Part shown: one piece after another, positions 8,430-16,318 of the stretch
How the letters are laid out: each line of letters starts with the position of its first letter
Position numbering within the stretch: the first letter of the stretch is position 1
Assembly: GCA_963849365.1 (NCBI GenBank)
Contig: CAWKHA010000004.1
Location: forward strand, 1,922,001-1,986,000
Direction of reading: 5' to 3'
Origin: CAVQCJ01 sp963849365
GTDB lineage: Bacteria > Actinomycetota > Actinomycetes > Prado026
DNA length: 64,000 nucleotides
Notes under the pieces: generated by a model
Told to the model about the DNA's origin: nothing
Seen by the model: the letters and a program-made list of their open reading frames with translations, nothing else
Databases searched by the model: none
Translations under genes and position numbers: made by a program

Positions 8430-9272
8430 CTACCGAGCCGGGTCCAGCGTGACCTCGACCAGCTCGGCCACCGGTCGGAAACCCAGCCGCTCGTACACGC
8501 CGTTGCTCGTCGGGTTCGCGGCGTCGGTGAACAGCATCACGGTCGAGCAGCGGGGGCGCAGCCGGCGGACGACCTCCGCCGTGACGGCGGCCCCGTAGCC
8601 ACGGCGACGGAACCGCTGGGGCGTGAACACCGGACCGATCCGTGCGACAGCTCCTCCTTGCGTGGCCAGCGGTGCGACGTGCCCGGCCATCGACACCGGC
8701 GCTCCGTCCACCTGCCACCAGTACAGCCCGCCCTCGTCCACCCGCTGCCGCACCGAGCGCTCCAGGTCGCGCGCCGGCAGGCCCGCGTCACGGGCGAACT
8801 GCTCGTGCCAGTCGACGAGCAGGTCGACCTGGTCGTGGCCGGCCACGACGGCCTAGCCCGGGACCGCGGGCGGATCGACGAGCTCGTCGAGGACGCAGAC
8901 GATCTCCTCCAGCGTCACGCGAGCCGCGGGCGGTCCGGGCAGCGCGCCGATCAGTGCTTGAGCCGCATCCCTCGCGCCGAGGACGCCGGGACGGCCCGTG
9001 TCGGCGGTGGCGACGGCACGTCCCAGCGCGACGGCTGCGTCGACGGACAGCGGTCCCAGCACGAGGTGCCACGGTGCCGTGCGCATCGCACACGCGACCG
9101 GCTCGCCGGCGTCGTCGGTCACCAGCCACCACCAGCACTGCTCGAACGTGCGGCCGTCGAGCACCGACTGGACGATGCTCCCCACCACGCTGGTCAGCAC
9201 CGGCTCCTCGGCGCGCAGCTTCGACGTGCGGCGCAGGAACTCGGCCGGGGTGTCGACCAGCTCGACGTTCAC
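8430..9272 (-). pseudogene. GNAT acetyltransferase split by an in-frame TAG
   Basis: Two halves of one 280-codon GNAT gene lie in the same frame. The 5' half (9272-8853) has the typical N-terminal half (FLRRTSKLRAEEPVLTSVVG, WWWLVTDD, AMRTAPWHLVLGP). The 3' half (8846-8430) has the acetyl-CoA motif RIGPVFTPQRFRRRGYGAA and the closing NGVYERLGFRP. They are separated only by a TAG at 8855-8853; codons continue in frame on both sides and a GTG at 8846 could restart translation. This is a nonsense mutation rather than a frameshift. Alternatives are two separately translated subunits, stop readthrough, or a sequencing error. Function of the intact ancestor: acetyl transfer to an unknown amine. Confidence 0.75.
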
Positions 9273-9302
9273 ACGGACCTCCGTGCGGGCGGACGGGTCC
9301 GG

Positions 9303-9719
9303 TCAGCCTCGCACCCGCAGGACGACGACCGCACCCAGGTAGGCGACGCCCGCCACCGATCCCAGCCACAAGTACGGCGCACCGGAACGCCCGTGAGCGA
9401 TCTCCCAGGCGAACCCGCCGATGACCGCGAGGACGAGGACGAGGCCGGTGAACGCCGTGGCCTGCAGGTCGATCGAGGAGATGCGTTCGTCGCGCCGGTC
9501 CAGCAGGCCGGCGACGGTCTCGCTGCGCCTGGCGACCAGCACCAGCGCGGCCGAGAAGGCGACCATCACGGTCAGCATGAAGAGCCCGAGCGCGGGCGAG
9601 CCGCCCGCCCACGCAGCCACGCAGTAGAGGACGCCGAAGCCGACGCCGAGCAGCGGCGTGGCCCAGCGTGCCGCGCGACCGTGGTGGTCAGCGGGCGACG
9701 TGGGTCGTGTCGTCGACAT
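9303..9719 (-). CDS. Four-helix membrane protein paired with an XRE regulator
   Basis: The 138-residue protein has four hydrophobic stretches (PLLGVGFGVLYCVAAW; LGLFMLTVMVAFSAALVLV; ATAFTGLVLVLAVIGGFAW; YLWLGSVAGVAYLGAVVV) and a short arginine-rich loop. It resembles the DUF2178-type membrane proteins that are commonly co-encoded with a small XRE repressor. The ATG at 9719 has GAGGAG seven bases upstream; the 5' end overlaps the regulator gene by 32 bases, so the two are co-transcribed. No transport or enzymatic function can be named. Confidence 0.7.
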   Translation of the reverse strand: MSTTRPTSPADHHGRAARWATPLLGVGFGVLYCVAAWAGGSPALGLFMLTVMVAFSAALVLVARRSETVAGLLDRRDERISSIDLQATAFTGLVLVLAVIGGFAWEIAHGRSGAPYLWLGSVAGVAYLGAVVVLRVRG

Positions 9720-9900
9720 GGAAGATCTCCTCAACGGTCCGGTCGAAGTAGCGGGCCATGGCGAGCGCGAGCGGCAGCGACGGCGTGTAGCGGTCGGTCT
9801 CGATGGAGTTCACGGTCTGGCGGGAGACCCCGAGCGCCTCGGCGAGCTGGGCCTGCGAGAGGCCGAGCTCGGCGCGTAGGGCACGTACGTCGTTCCGCAC
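9688..9900 (-). CDS. Small XRE-family transcriptional regulator
   Basis: The 70-residue protein is almost entirely a Cro/CI helix-turn-helix domain: VRALRAELGLSQAQLAEALG followed by VSRQTVNSIETDRYTPSLPLAL and a C-terminal FDRTVEEIFH. It belongs to the YgzD-like group of minimal repressors that are encoded just upstream of a small membrane protein. A GTG start at 9900 is used. Three copies of a 16-bp imperfect palindrome directly upstream (9925-9988) are a strong candidate autoregulatory operator. Confidence 0.88.
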   Translation of the reverse strand: MRNDVRALRAELGLSQAQLAEALGVSRQTVNSIETDRYTPSLPLALAMARYFDRTVEEIFHVDDTTHVAR

Positions 9901-9924
9901 GGGTCAGACCCATCCGCTCGCGAA

Positions 9925-9988
9925 GTCAAGCCTGCTTGTCATACGTAAAGCGTGCTTGACACCGGCAGGATTGTCAAGCGTGCTTGTC
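9925..9988. promoter_or_regulatory. Three-copy palindromic operator upstream of the XRE/membrane protein operon
   Basis: Three 16-bp elements occur at 9925-9940 (GTCAAGCCTGCTTGTC), 9945-9960 (GTAAAGCGTGCTTGAC) and 9973-9988 (GTCAAGCGTGCTTGTC). Each is a near-palindrome with CAAGC/GCTTG arms; repeat starts are 20 and 28 bp apart. On the minus strand the arms overlap TTGAC -35-like hexamers, consistent with repression. They lie 24-88 bases upstream of the XRE start codon. Confidence 0.65.
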
Positions 9989-10005
9989 CTTCGCGCGGCG
10001 ACCGC

Positions 10006-10605
10006 TCAGACGTGGTCGGGCTGCCGGCCGGTCACCCCGAGCAACCGGTCGAGCAGCGATGCGCTCTCGGGCACGAGCACCGCGGCCGGGAACACGCCCA
10101 AGGAACGCCACTCCTCGGCGTTGGGGCTGATCTCGTCCCACAGGCCCTGCACCAGTGCGCCGGGCAGGACGGCGTCGGTGCCGATCACCTTTGCGATGTC
10201 GTGCGCCCGCATGCCGCGGAACATGTTGATCTGCCAGAAGTACTGCTGGGCGGTGAAGTCGCCGAACGAGCAGTGAACGGTCCGGTCGAGGTCGGTGAAC
10301 CCGGTGGCGGCCGCGCACGCGCGGTCGACGATGGCGGCGAACGCGGCCTTCGGGTCGCCGCCCAGCAGGTCGCCCCTGTACGCGCCGTCGCCGACCTCGG
10401 CCATCGTCTGGCCGGCCAGCATTTCAGGCACCCACGAGTCGTCGTACGCGTGGTAGCCGATGATCGTGCGCAGGGTCGGCACCTCGGCTGTGCCGCGGCG
10501 GGCGAAGTCCCGCGGCATCGGCATCTCCCACTGGTCGTCGGCGATGCGCGCCACCACGCCTTCCAGCGCACGGTCCGCCAGCACGAAGACCTCGGGCTCG
10601 GTCAT
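10006..10605 (-). CDS. DinB-like / TIGR03086-type metal-binding protein
   Basis: The 199-residue protein looks like the maleylpyruvate-isomerase-N/DinB four-helix fold common in mycothiol-producing actinobacteria: LEGVVARIADDQWEMPMPRDF, then TLRTIIGYHAYDDSWVPEML with a conserved His, and TAQQYFWQINMFRGMRAHDIA with a second His. These proteins bind a divalent metal and often act as thiol-dependent transferases; the substrate is unknown. The ATG at 10605 has AAGGAG eight bases upstream. It stands alone between the XRE operator and a divergent GNAT gene. Confidence 0.65.
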   Translation of the reverse strand: MTEPEVFVLADRALEGVVARIADDQWEMPMPRDFARRGTAEVPTLRTIIGYHAYDDSWVPEMLAGQTMAEVGDGAYRGDLLGGDPKAAFAAIVDRACAAATGFTDLDRTVHCSFGDFTAQQYFWQINMFRGMRAHDIAKVIGTDAVLPGALVQGLWDEISPNAEEWRSLGVFPAAVLVPESASLLDRLLGVTGRQPDHV

Positions 10606-10736
10606 GCGCTCTCCTTCTCAGGTGTCACGCCGTAGCGGGTGAACCGTGGGCCCGCACCCTAGGACGGTGCAACGACAGCGGCCGTCTCGGTATCTTCGCC
10701 CCCAGCCGGCACCCGGCCAGGACCTCAGGAGCACCC

Positions 10737-11567
10737 GTGATCGACCCGACCGCCCTGCTCGCGGCCTACGACGAGCAGGTGCGCGCCGCCGAGGGCGCGG
10801 TCCTGCCGCCGGGGACCGAGGTGGGGTGGGACGGACCGGTGCTCCGGGTGACCGGCCTGCACCGCGGCTTCCTGTCGACGCGGCGGGACGTGGGCGTGCG
10901 CGGCGCCGGGCTCGACCAGCTCATCGCCCGGCAGCGGGACTGGTTCGCCGCGCGCGGCGAGGCGGTGGAGTGGAAGACGCGGAGCCACGACGAACCGGCG
11001 GACCTGTGCGAGCGGCTGCTCGCTGCCGGGTTCGTCCCGGAGGACCGCGAGACGGTGGTGGTCGCGCGCGTCGAGGATGTCGTCGGCCATGTGCCGCCGC
11101 CGGCGGGTCTGACCGTGCACGAGGTGGTGACCGACGACGACATGCGCCGCATCGCGGCCATGGAAGAGCAGGTGTGGCAAGCGGACCAGGGCTGGCTCGC
11201 CGACGAGCTCATCGCCATGCAAGCGGTCGAACCTCGCCAGACGTTCGTCTTCGTCGCCGAGACCGAGGACCCCGCGGCCCCCGAGATCGTCTCCGCGGGG
11301 TGGCTGACGCTCACCCGGGGAACGCAGTTCGCCGGCCTGTGGGGCGGCTCGACCCTCGAGCCGTGGCGGGGTCGCGGGCTGTACCGCGCCCTGGTCGCGG
11401 CGCGGGCCAGGGTCGCGGCCGGCCACGGGGTCCGCTACCTGCAGGTGGACGCCTCGGACGACAGCCGACCGATCCTCGAACGGCTCGGCTTCGTGCCGAT
11501 CACGACGACGACGCCGTACGTGTGGACGCCGCCCGCTCCGCCGGCTCCGTCCGGCGACTCAGCCTGA
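10737..11567 (+). CDS. GNAT-family N-acetyltransferase
   Basis: The 276-residue product has an N-terminal half with no recognisable motif (residues 1-120) and a C-terminal GNAT domain: FVAETEDPAAPEIVSAGWLTL, the acetyl-CoA site LEPWRGRGLYRALVAARA and the closing VDASDDSRPILERLGFVP. The substrate is unknown. The GTG start at 10737 gives a protein of the usual length for these two-part GNATs. Its 3' end overlaps the convergent oxidoreductase gene by nine bases. Confidence 0.82.
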   Translation: MIDPTALLAAYDEQVRAAEGAVLPPGTEVGWDGPVLRVTGLHRGFLSTRRDVGVRGAGLDQLIARQRDWFAARGEAVEWKTRSHDEPADLCERLLAAGFVPEDRETVVVARVEDVVGHVPPPAGLTVHEVVTDDDMRRIAAMEEQVWQADQGWLADELIAMQAVEPRQTFVFVAETEDPAAPEIVSAGWLTLTRGTQFAGLWGGSTLEPWRGRGLYRALVAARARVAAGHGVRYLQVDASDDSRPILERLGFVPITTTTPYVWTPPAPPAPSGDSA

Positions 11568-12206
11568 CGGCGGACCGGTGGACCCTTTCGCCAGCGCGTC
11601 CCGCAGCCCCGCCACGTCGTACGCCGTGACGTACGCCGGCTCGTCGCGCTGGAAGCGGCGCCCCTCCCGCAGCGGTCCGACGTCGACGACGTCGAACCCG
11701 AACAGCTCGACCAGGCCGGCCACGGTGGCCTTGGCCTGCGCGTCGTCGCCGGCGATGGGCAGCGCCCGCCGGCCGGGCGTGCCGGGGGGCCGTCCCTGCG
11801 AGGCCAGGTCCTCGAAGTGGATGCTGTTGAACGCCTTCACCACGTGCGAGCCCGGCACGTGGGCCGCGAGCAGCTCGCTCGACGTCGTGCTGTCGTCGTC
11901 GAGCTCGGCGAAGCTGCCGTCGCGCTGGGGGTAGTAGTTGTTCGTGTCGATCACGGTCTTGCCGGCGAGCTCGGCGACCGGGACCTGCCGGTAGTTCTTG
12001 AACGGGATCGTCACGACGATGAGGTCGCCGGCTGCGGCTGCCTGCGCGGGCGTCCCGGCGGTGGCCCTCGGGCCGAGCCCGGCCGCGAGCTCCGCCAGGG
12101 TCTGCGGACCGCGCGAGTTGCTCAGGACCACCTCGTGGCCGCGGTCCACCGCCAGCTTCGCCAGAGTGCTCCCGATGCGGCCTGATCCGATGAGTCCGAT
12201 ACGCAT
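11559..12206 (-). CDS. NADP(H)-dependent oxidoreductase of the F420-reductase/NPD-like family
   Basis: The 215-residue protein begins with a Rossmann motif, MRIGLIGSGRIGSTLAKLA, followed by VVLSNSRGP, the usual NADP-phosphate-binding segment of F420H2:NADP oxidoreductase-like enzymes. Further family segments are VVTIPFKNYRQVP, VIDTNNYYPQRDG and VVKAFNSIHFEDLA. Such enzymes move hydride between NADPH and F420 or act on small carbonyl compounds; which applies here is unknown. The ATG at 12206 directly opens the Rossmann strand; upstream in-frame sequence is low-complexity and excluded. Confidence 0.82.
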   Translation of the reverse strand: MRIGLIGSGRIGSTLAKLAVDRGHEVVLSNSRGPQTLAELAAGLGPRATAGTPAQAAAAGDLIVVTIPFKNYRQVPVAELAGKTVIDTNNYYPQRDGSFAELDDDSTTSSELLAAHVPGSHVVKAFNSIHFEDLASQGRPPGTPGRRALPIAGDDAQAKATVAGLVELFGFDVVDVGPLREGRRFQRDEPAYVTAYDVAGLRDALAKGSTGPPSG

Positions 12207-12310
12207 GCGGGCCGCAACCCGACCTGGCCGCGACCTATTCCGTGCCGGCGGGATCCGTGGATACTGCCAGCGGCGCCGCCCGCCGGGCGACGGAGGGTGA
12301 GGAGCCTGAC

Positions 12311-13918
12311 GTGACCATGGACCGGCTCGCGAAGGCAGGGATCGCCACGGTCGGGGCCGTCGCGCTGGTGGCGGGCAGCGCGGGTGTCGCCGGCGCCGCA
12401 GCGATGGCCGCGCCGGCCGCCGCGGTCGCGACCGCGGCCGTGACCGCGCAGTACCACGGGTCCGCGGGCCTGGCGCATCGCGTGGCCAGGGCCGGGGTCT
12501 CCGGTCGGGTCTCCGCGGGCGGTGCCGGCGCCGCCGCACCGACCGCCGCGCTCGGCACGCTGCTCGCCGACTTCAACGGCACCAGCAGCCGGGACAGCCA
12601 GTTCACCAACTACAACCTCACTTTCGAACCACCCGACCAGGGCCTGTGCGAGGGGGCCGGCTTCGTGCTCGAGCCGGTCAACTCCGCGTACCGCATCTTC
12701 CGCACCGACGGGACCAGCGTGCGCGGACCGTTCAACGTCAACGACCTGTTCAACGAGGGCGGCAAGGAGTTCACCAGCGACCCCCGCTGCTGGTACGACC
12801 CGCCAACCCATACGTGGTTCGCCGTCATCCTGTTCATCAGCTCGGACAACACCGTGGGTCGCATCGACATCGCGGTGAACCCGAACCGCAACCCGACCGG
12901 CCTGTGGTCGGAGTACCAGATCGACACGACCGACGACGGCCGGCTCGGTGAGCCGGACAACCCCGGCTGCCCCTGCTTCGGCGACCAGCCGCGACTGGGC
13001 ATCGACCAGACCAACCTGTACGTCAGCACGGACGAGTTCTCGATCCTCGGACCGCGGTTCAACGGCGGACAGATCTACGCGATCGCGAAGCATGACCTGG
13101 TGGCCGGCGCGGCCACGGCGCACTTCGTGCACTTCGCGAACCTGCGCATCGCCGGCTCACTGTCGAGCGCCCCGCAGCCGGCACTGTCCATCGGCAACCC
13201 TGCGGCGGAGTACTTCCTGAGCCAGCTCGACCCCAAGGGCAAGGGTGACCACCGCGTCGGCGTGTGGGCCATGACCGACCGCGACAAGGTGGCCAAGGGC
13301 GGGATCCCACGACTGAACAGCACGGTGATCGAGTCGGAGAGCTACTCGAACCCACCTGCGTCGCACCAGAAGGGCTCGAACAGGCTGATCGACTCCGGAG
13401 ACGACCGCATGCAACAGGTGGAGTACGTCAACGGCACGGTCTGGGGTGAGCTGGGTACCTCGATCCGACCCGCGGGCGACAGCGCCGCCCGCGCCGGGGC
13501 GGCCTGGTTCCAGGTCGAGCCGAGCCTGGGTGCGAAGGGGATCACCGGGGCCGCCATCGTGCGGCAGGGCTACCTGGCCAAGGCCGGCGAGAACGTCATC
13601 TACCCGGCCGTGCAGCCCAACGCCGCCGGTGACGCCGCGATGGTGTTCACGCTCGTGGGAGCGGGTCGGTTCGCGAGCGCCGCGTACGCGACTGTGGGGC
13701 ACGGGTCGTCGACGTTCGGGGCGCCGGTGGTCGTCGCCGCCGGCACCGGTCCCTACGACCGCAAGTCCACCCGCTGGGGCGACTACTCCTTCGCGGTGCC
13801 CGACCCGGTCAGCGGCAACGCCTGGCTGGCCACCGAGTACATCCCGCCGCAGAGCAGCCAGACCACCGACGGCGACAGCAACTGGGGGACGCGCGTCTTC
13901 GAAGTGTCGCTCGGCTAG
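12311..13918 (+). CDS. Secreted protein of unknown function
   Basis: The product (535 residues from GTG 12311) has an export signal: a basic start (MDRLAKAG), then a hydrophobic stretch (IATVGAVALVAGSAGVAGAA). The mature part is rich in Asn, Gly and aromatic residues with segments such as FNGTSSRDSQFTNY, CWYDPPTHTWFAVI, CPCFGDQPRLGIDQTNLYVS and STRWGDYSFAVPDP. The spacing suggests a beta-propeller-like extracellular fold, but I do not recognise a named family. GGAG six bases before GTG 12311 supports that start over ATG 12317. Two closely spaced cysteine groups could form disulfides. It stands alone. Confidence 0.75.
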   Translation: MTMDRLAKAGIATVGAVALVAGSAGVAGAAAMAAPAAAVATAAVTAQYHGSAGLAHRVARAGVSGRVSAGGAGAAAPTAALGTLLADFNGTSSRDSQFTNYNLTFEPPDQGLCEGAGFVLEPVNSAYRIFRTDGTSVRGPFNVNDLFNEGGKEFTSDPRCWYDPPTHTWFAVILFISSDNTVGRIDIAVNPNRNPTGLWSEYQIDTTDDGRLGEPDNPGCPCFGDQPRLGIDQTNLYVSTDEFSILGPRFNGGQIYAIAKHDLVAGAATAHFVHFANLRIAGSLSSAPQPALSIGNPAAEYFLSQLDPKGKGDHRVGVWAMTDRDKVAKGGIPRLNSTVIESESYSNPPASHQKGSNRLIDSGDDRMQQVEYVNGTVWGELGTSIRPAGDSAARAGAAWFQVEPSLGAKGITGAAIVRQGYLAKAGENVIYPAVQPNAAGDAAMVFTLVGAGRFASAAYATVGHGSSTFGAPVVVAAGTGPYDRKSTRWGDYSFAVPDPVSGNAWLATEYIPPQSSQTTDGDSNWGTRVFEVSLG

Positions 13919-13960
13919 GGTCGCTCGCCCAGGTCGTCCGTCGGGTTCCGCGGTGGCAGG

Positions 13961-15031
13961 TCAGGGCAGCAGCAGGCAGCTGTCCCCGAACTCGTGCCAC
14001 CGGTACCGCCGCGCGACCGCCTCGTCGTACGCCCGTTGCACCAGCGCCGCCCCGGCGACCGCCTCCAGCAGCAGGAGGTGGGACGCCTCGGGTTCGTGCA
14101 GCCCGGTGACGAGCCCGTCGACGACCAGCGCCGGCCGGTCCGGACCGAGCACGAGGTCCGTCCAGCCGCCGGAGGCGACGACGGTCGCCCGGCGCCCCGG
14201 GTCCGGACCGACCGCAGACTCGAGCGCGCGCACCACCGTGGTCCCGACCGCGATCACGCGGCTGCCCACCCGGCGCACCGCGTCGACCGCGCGCGCCGTG
14301 GGCGCCGGCACCCGGAACCGTTCCGGCGGTGGCTGTTCACCACGCTCCAGCGACGACACCCCGGTGTGCAGCACGACCGGCGCGAACCCGATCCCGGACG
14401 AGACGAGCGCGGTGACCAGCTCGGTGCTGAACGGACGCCCGGCGCTGGGCATCTCCGCGCTGCCCGGCTCGGTGGCGAACACCGTCTGGTACGCGGCCAG
14501 CGGCCAGCGGCCGCGCAGGTAGCCGTAGCTGATCGGCCGTCCGGCGCGCGCGAGCAGCTCGCGCAGGCTGCCCGCCCCCACCTGCGCCCGCGCGCGCCAG
14601 AGCCTGGTCCCGGCCGAGCCGTCGGGACCCCGGCCGGCGTGCGGCGCATCCAGCGTCAGCACGGCAGCGCCGGGGAGCTCGACCTGCAGCCCGGCGCGCG
14701 CGTCCAGCAGCGGGTGCTTGGCCACGCCGGGGGTGCGCAGCTCCACCACCCAGGTGTCGTCGTCCAGCCGGGCGGCGACGTGCACCACGACCGGCTGACC
14801 GTCTTCAGTGCGCCCGTCGATGGCCGCGTGCACAGTGGCGGAGGTGTTGACGACGAGCAGGTCGCCCGGCTCGAGGTAGCTGCCGAGGTCGCGGAACCGT
14901 GCGTGCGCGATCCCGTCGCCACCCGCGACGAGCAGTCGTACGCCGTCCCGGCGCAGCCCGCGCGCCTCCGGTGGTTCGGTCGCGGCAAGCCCGCCCGGGA
15001 GGGCGAACCGGGTCGCGGGCACCACGGTCAC
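13961..15031 (-). CDS. QueA-like S-adenosylmethionine:tRNA ribosyltransferase-isomerase homologue
   Basis: The 356-residue protein follows the QueA family along its length: YLEPGDLLVVNTSATV, HTGVSSLERGEQPPPERFRV, VIAVGTTVVRALES, and the end RAYDEAVARRYRWHEFGD. QueA transfers and isomerises ribosyl from SAM to preQ1-tRNA to make epoxyqueuosine. However the normally invariant NDTRV..ARL signature reads NTSATVHAAID here, so this is a divergent relative and true QueA activity is doubtful. The GTG start at 15031 overlaps the stop of the SDR gene (GTGA), giving a two-gene operon facing away from soxR. Confidence 0.75.
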   Translation of the reverse strand: MTVVPATRFALPGGLAATEPPEARGLRRDGVRLLVAGGDGIAHARFRDLGSYLEPGDLLVVNTSATVHAAIDGRTEDGQPVVVHVAARLDDDTWVVELRTPGVAKHPLLDARAGLQVELPGAAVLTLDAPHAGRGPDGSAGTRLWRARAQVGAGSLRELLARAGRPISYGYLRGRWPLAAYQTVFATEPGSAEMPSAGRPFSTELVTALVSSGIGFAPVVLHTGVSSLERGEQPPPERFRVPAPTARAVDAVRRVGSRVIAVGTTVVRALESAVGPDPGRRATVVASGGWTDLVLGPDRPALVVDGLVTGLHEPEASHLLLLEAVAGAALVQRAYDEAVARRYRWHEFGDSCLLLP

Positions 15032-15756
15032 GGCGCCGCCAACGCGGGCGCGGTCAGGTCGGCGGCCCGGTAGCGGCCGCTCGGTGGGCGCTCGTCGACC
15101 AGGCGCCACCAGGCCGGCAGCACCGACGCCGGCTCGGGCCGGTCGGAGATGTCCTCGCCGGGGAAGGCCTGCTGGTGCATCGCCGTCCGCATGTCGCCGG
15201 GGTCGAACGCGTAGACGCGCAGCTGCGGGTGCTCGGCAGCGAGCACCGCGGTGAGCTGGTCGAGCGCGGCCTTCGCCGATCCGTAGCCTCCCCAGCCGGG
15301 GTACGCCGCCACGGCCGCGTCCGAGCTGATCGACACGACGGTGCCGGCGCCCGACCGGGCCAGCGACGGCAGCACCAGCTGCGTCAGGGCGAGCGGGGCG
15401 AGTACGTCGACCTCGTACACCGTCCTCAGCTCGTCGATGGGGTAGTCGGCCAGCAGTGGCTGGGGGCTGGGCCCGAGGCGGCTGGCGTTGTGCACCAGCA
15501 GGTCCAGCCGGCCGAGGTGCTCGACCGCCGAGGCCAGGTCGGCGCGGTGCCACGAGTCGGCGACGTCTCCGGGGACGGCTGCGACCTCCGTCCGGGTCGC
15601 CAGCTCGCGGCGCGCCCGCAGCAGCGGCTGCTCGCGGCGTGCGTCGAGCACGAGCCGCCAGCTGCGGGCCGCCAGCGCGCGGGCCAGCTCGAGGCCGAGT
15701 CCCGCGGATGCGCCGGTCACCAGGGCGACCGGCCGGTCTTCCCTCTTCGTCGTCAT
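15028..15756 (-). CDS. Short-chain dehydrogenase/reductase
   Basis: The 242-residue protein is a classical SDR: cofactor motif VALVTGASAGLGLELA near residues 10-25, DLLVHNAS, catalytic SSD segment (VVSISSDAA) and YGSAK with the Tyr-x-x-x-Lys pair. It probably reduces a carbonyl with NAD(P)H; the substrate is unknown. It heads an operon with the QueA-like gene (4-base overlap) and is divergent from a SoxR-type regulator whose candidate operator sits directly upstream, suggesting redox-controlled expression. Confidence 0.88.
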   Translation of the reverse strand: MTTKREDRPVALVTGASAGLGLELARALAARSWRLVLDARREQPLLRARRELATRTEVAAVPGDVADSWHRADLASAVEHLGRLDLLVHNASRLGPSPQPLLADYPIDELRTVYEVDVLAPLALTQLVLPSLARSGAGTVVSISSDAAVAAYPGWGGYGSAKAALDQLTAVLAAEHPQLRVYAFDPGDMRTAMHQQAFPGEDISDRPEPASVLPAWWRLVDERPPSGRYRAADLTAPALAAP

Positions 15757-15766
15757 GCCGGCTAGT

Positions 15767-15790
15767 CTTCAAGTTCAAGTGAACTTTAAG
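15767..15790. promoter_or_regulatory. SoxR/MerR-type operator between soxR and the SDR-queA-like operon
   Basis: CTTCAAGTTC-AAGT-GAACTTTAAG is an inverted repeat with 9 of 10 arm positions matching. On the minus strand a TTGACT lies 19 bp upstream of AAGACT, the long spacer typical of MerR-family promoters, and transcription would begin near the SDR start codon. The site is only 11 bp beyond the SDR start and 22 bp before the soxR GTG. Confidence 0.55.
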
Positions 15791-15811
15791 TCAAGTCACC
15801 GGAGGCGCAGC

Positions 15812-16276
15812 GTGGCGGCCAAGGAGTGGCTGACGATCGGCGAGGTCGCCGAGCGCAGCGGGTTCGCCGCGTCGGCCCTGCGCTTCTACGAGCAGGAGGG
15901 GCTGATCCGGTCGGGGCGGAGCGCGGGAGGGCAGCGCCGGTACGAGCGCAGCGTGCTCCGCCGGCTCGCGTTCGTGCGGGCGGCGCGCAACGTGGGGCTC
16001 GGCCTGGACGAGGTCCGCGACGTCATGAAGACGCTGCCGCAGTCGCGGACGCCGACGAAGGGCGACTGGGCGCGGATCTCCCGCGGCTGGCAGGACCGGC
16101 TGGACGAGCAGATCCGCGGGCTGACCGCACTGCGCGACGGTCTGCAGTCGTGCATCGGCTGCGGCTGCCTGTCGCTGAGCGTCTGCCGGATGTCCAACCC
16201 CGGTGATGTCGCGGCCGGCCGCGGCCCCGGGGCCGCCTACCTGCCGGCCGCGCTGCGACGCGCGGGATCCGGCTGA
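15812..16276 (+). CDS. soxR: SoxR-type MerR-family redox regulator
   Basis: The 154-residue protein has an N-terminal MerR helix-turn-helix (LTIGEVAERSGFAASALRFY), the dimerisation helix, and the SoxR-specific cysteine cluster CIGCGCLSLSVC near residues 113-124, which ligates the [2Fe-2S] cluster that senses redox-active compounds. GTG 15812 has GGAGG ten bases upstream. In actinobacteria SoxR typically controls small sets of oxidoreductases; the divergent SDR and its palindromic promoter fit that picture. Confidence 0.92.
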   Translation: MAAKEWLTIGEVAERSGFAASALRFYEQEGLIRSGRSAGGQRRYERSVLRRLAFVRAARNVGLGLDEVRDVMKTLPQSRTPTKGDWARISRGWQDRLDEQIRGLTALRDGLQSCIGCGCLSLSVCRMSNPGDVAAGRGPGAAYLPAALRRAGSG

Positions 16277-16318
16277 GCGAGGGCTGACAACCGCGGGCGC
16301 ATGCCGTAGAGAGTGCGC

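Noticed and set aside
7589..8452. A 287-residue frame directly after the toxin as an immunity protein
   Set aside because: It is antisense to the 7595-7897 gene and out of frame with TrmO; composition is that of a shadow.
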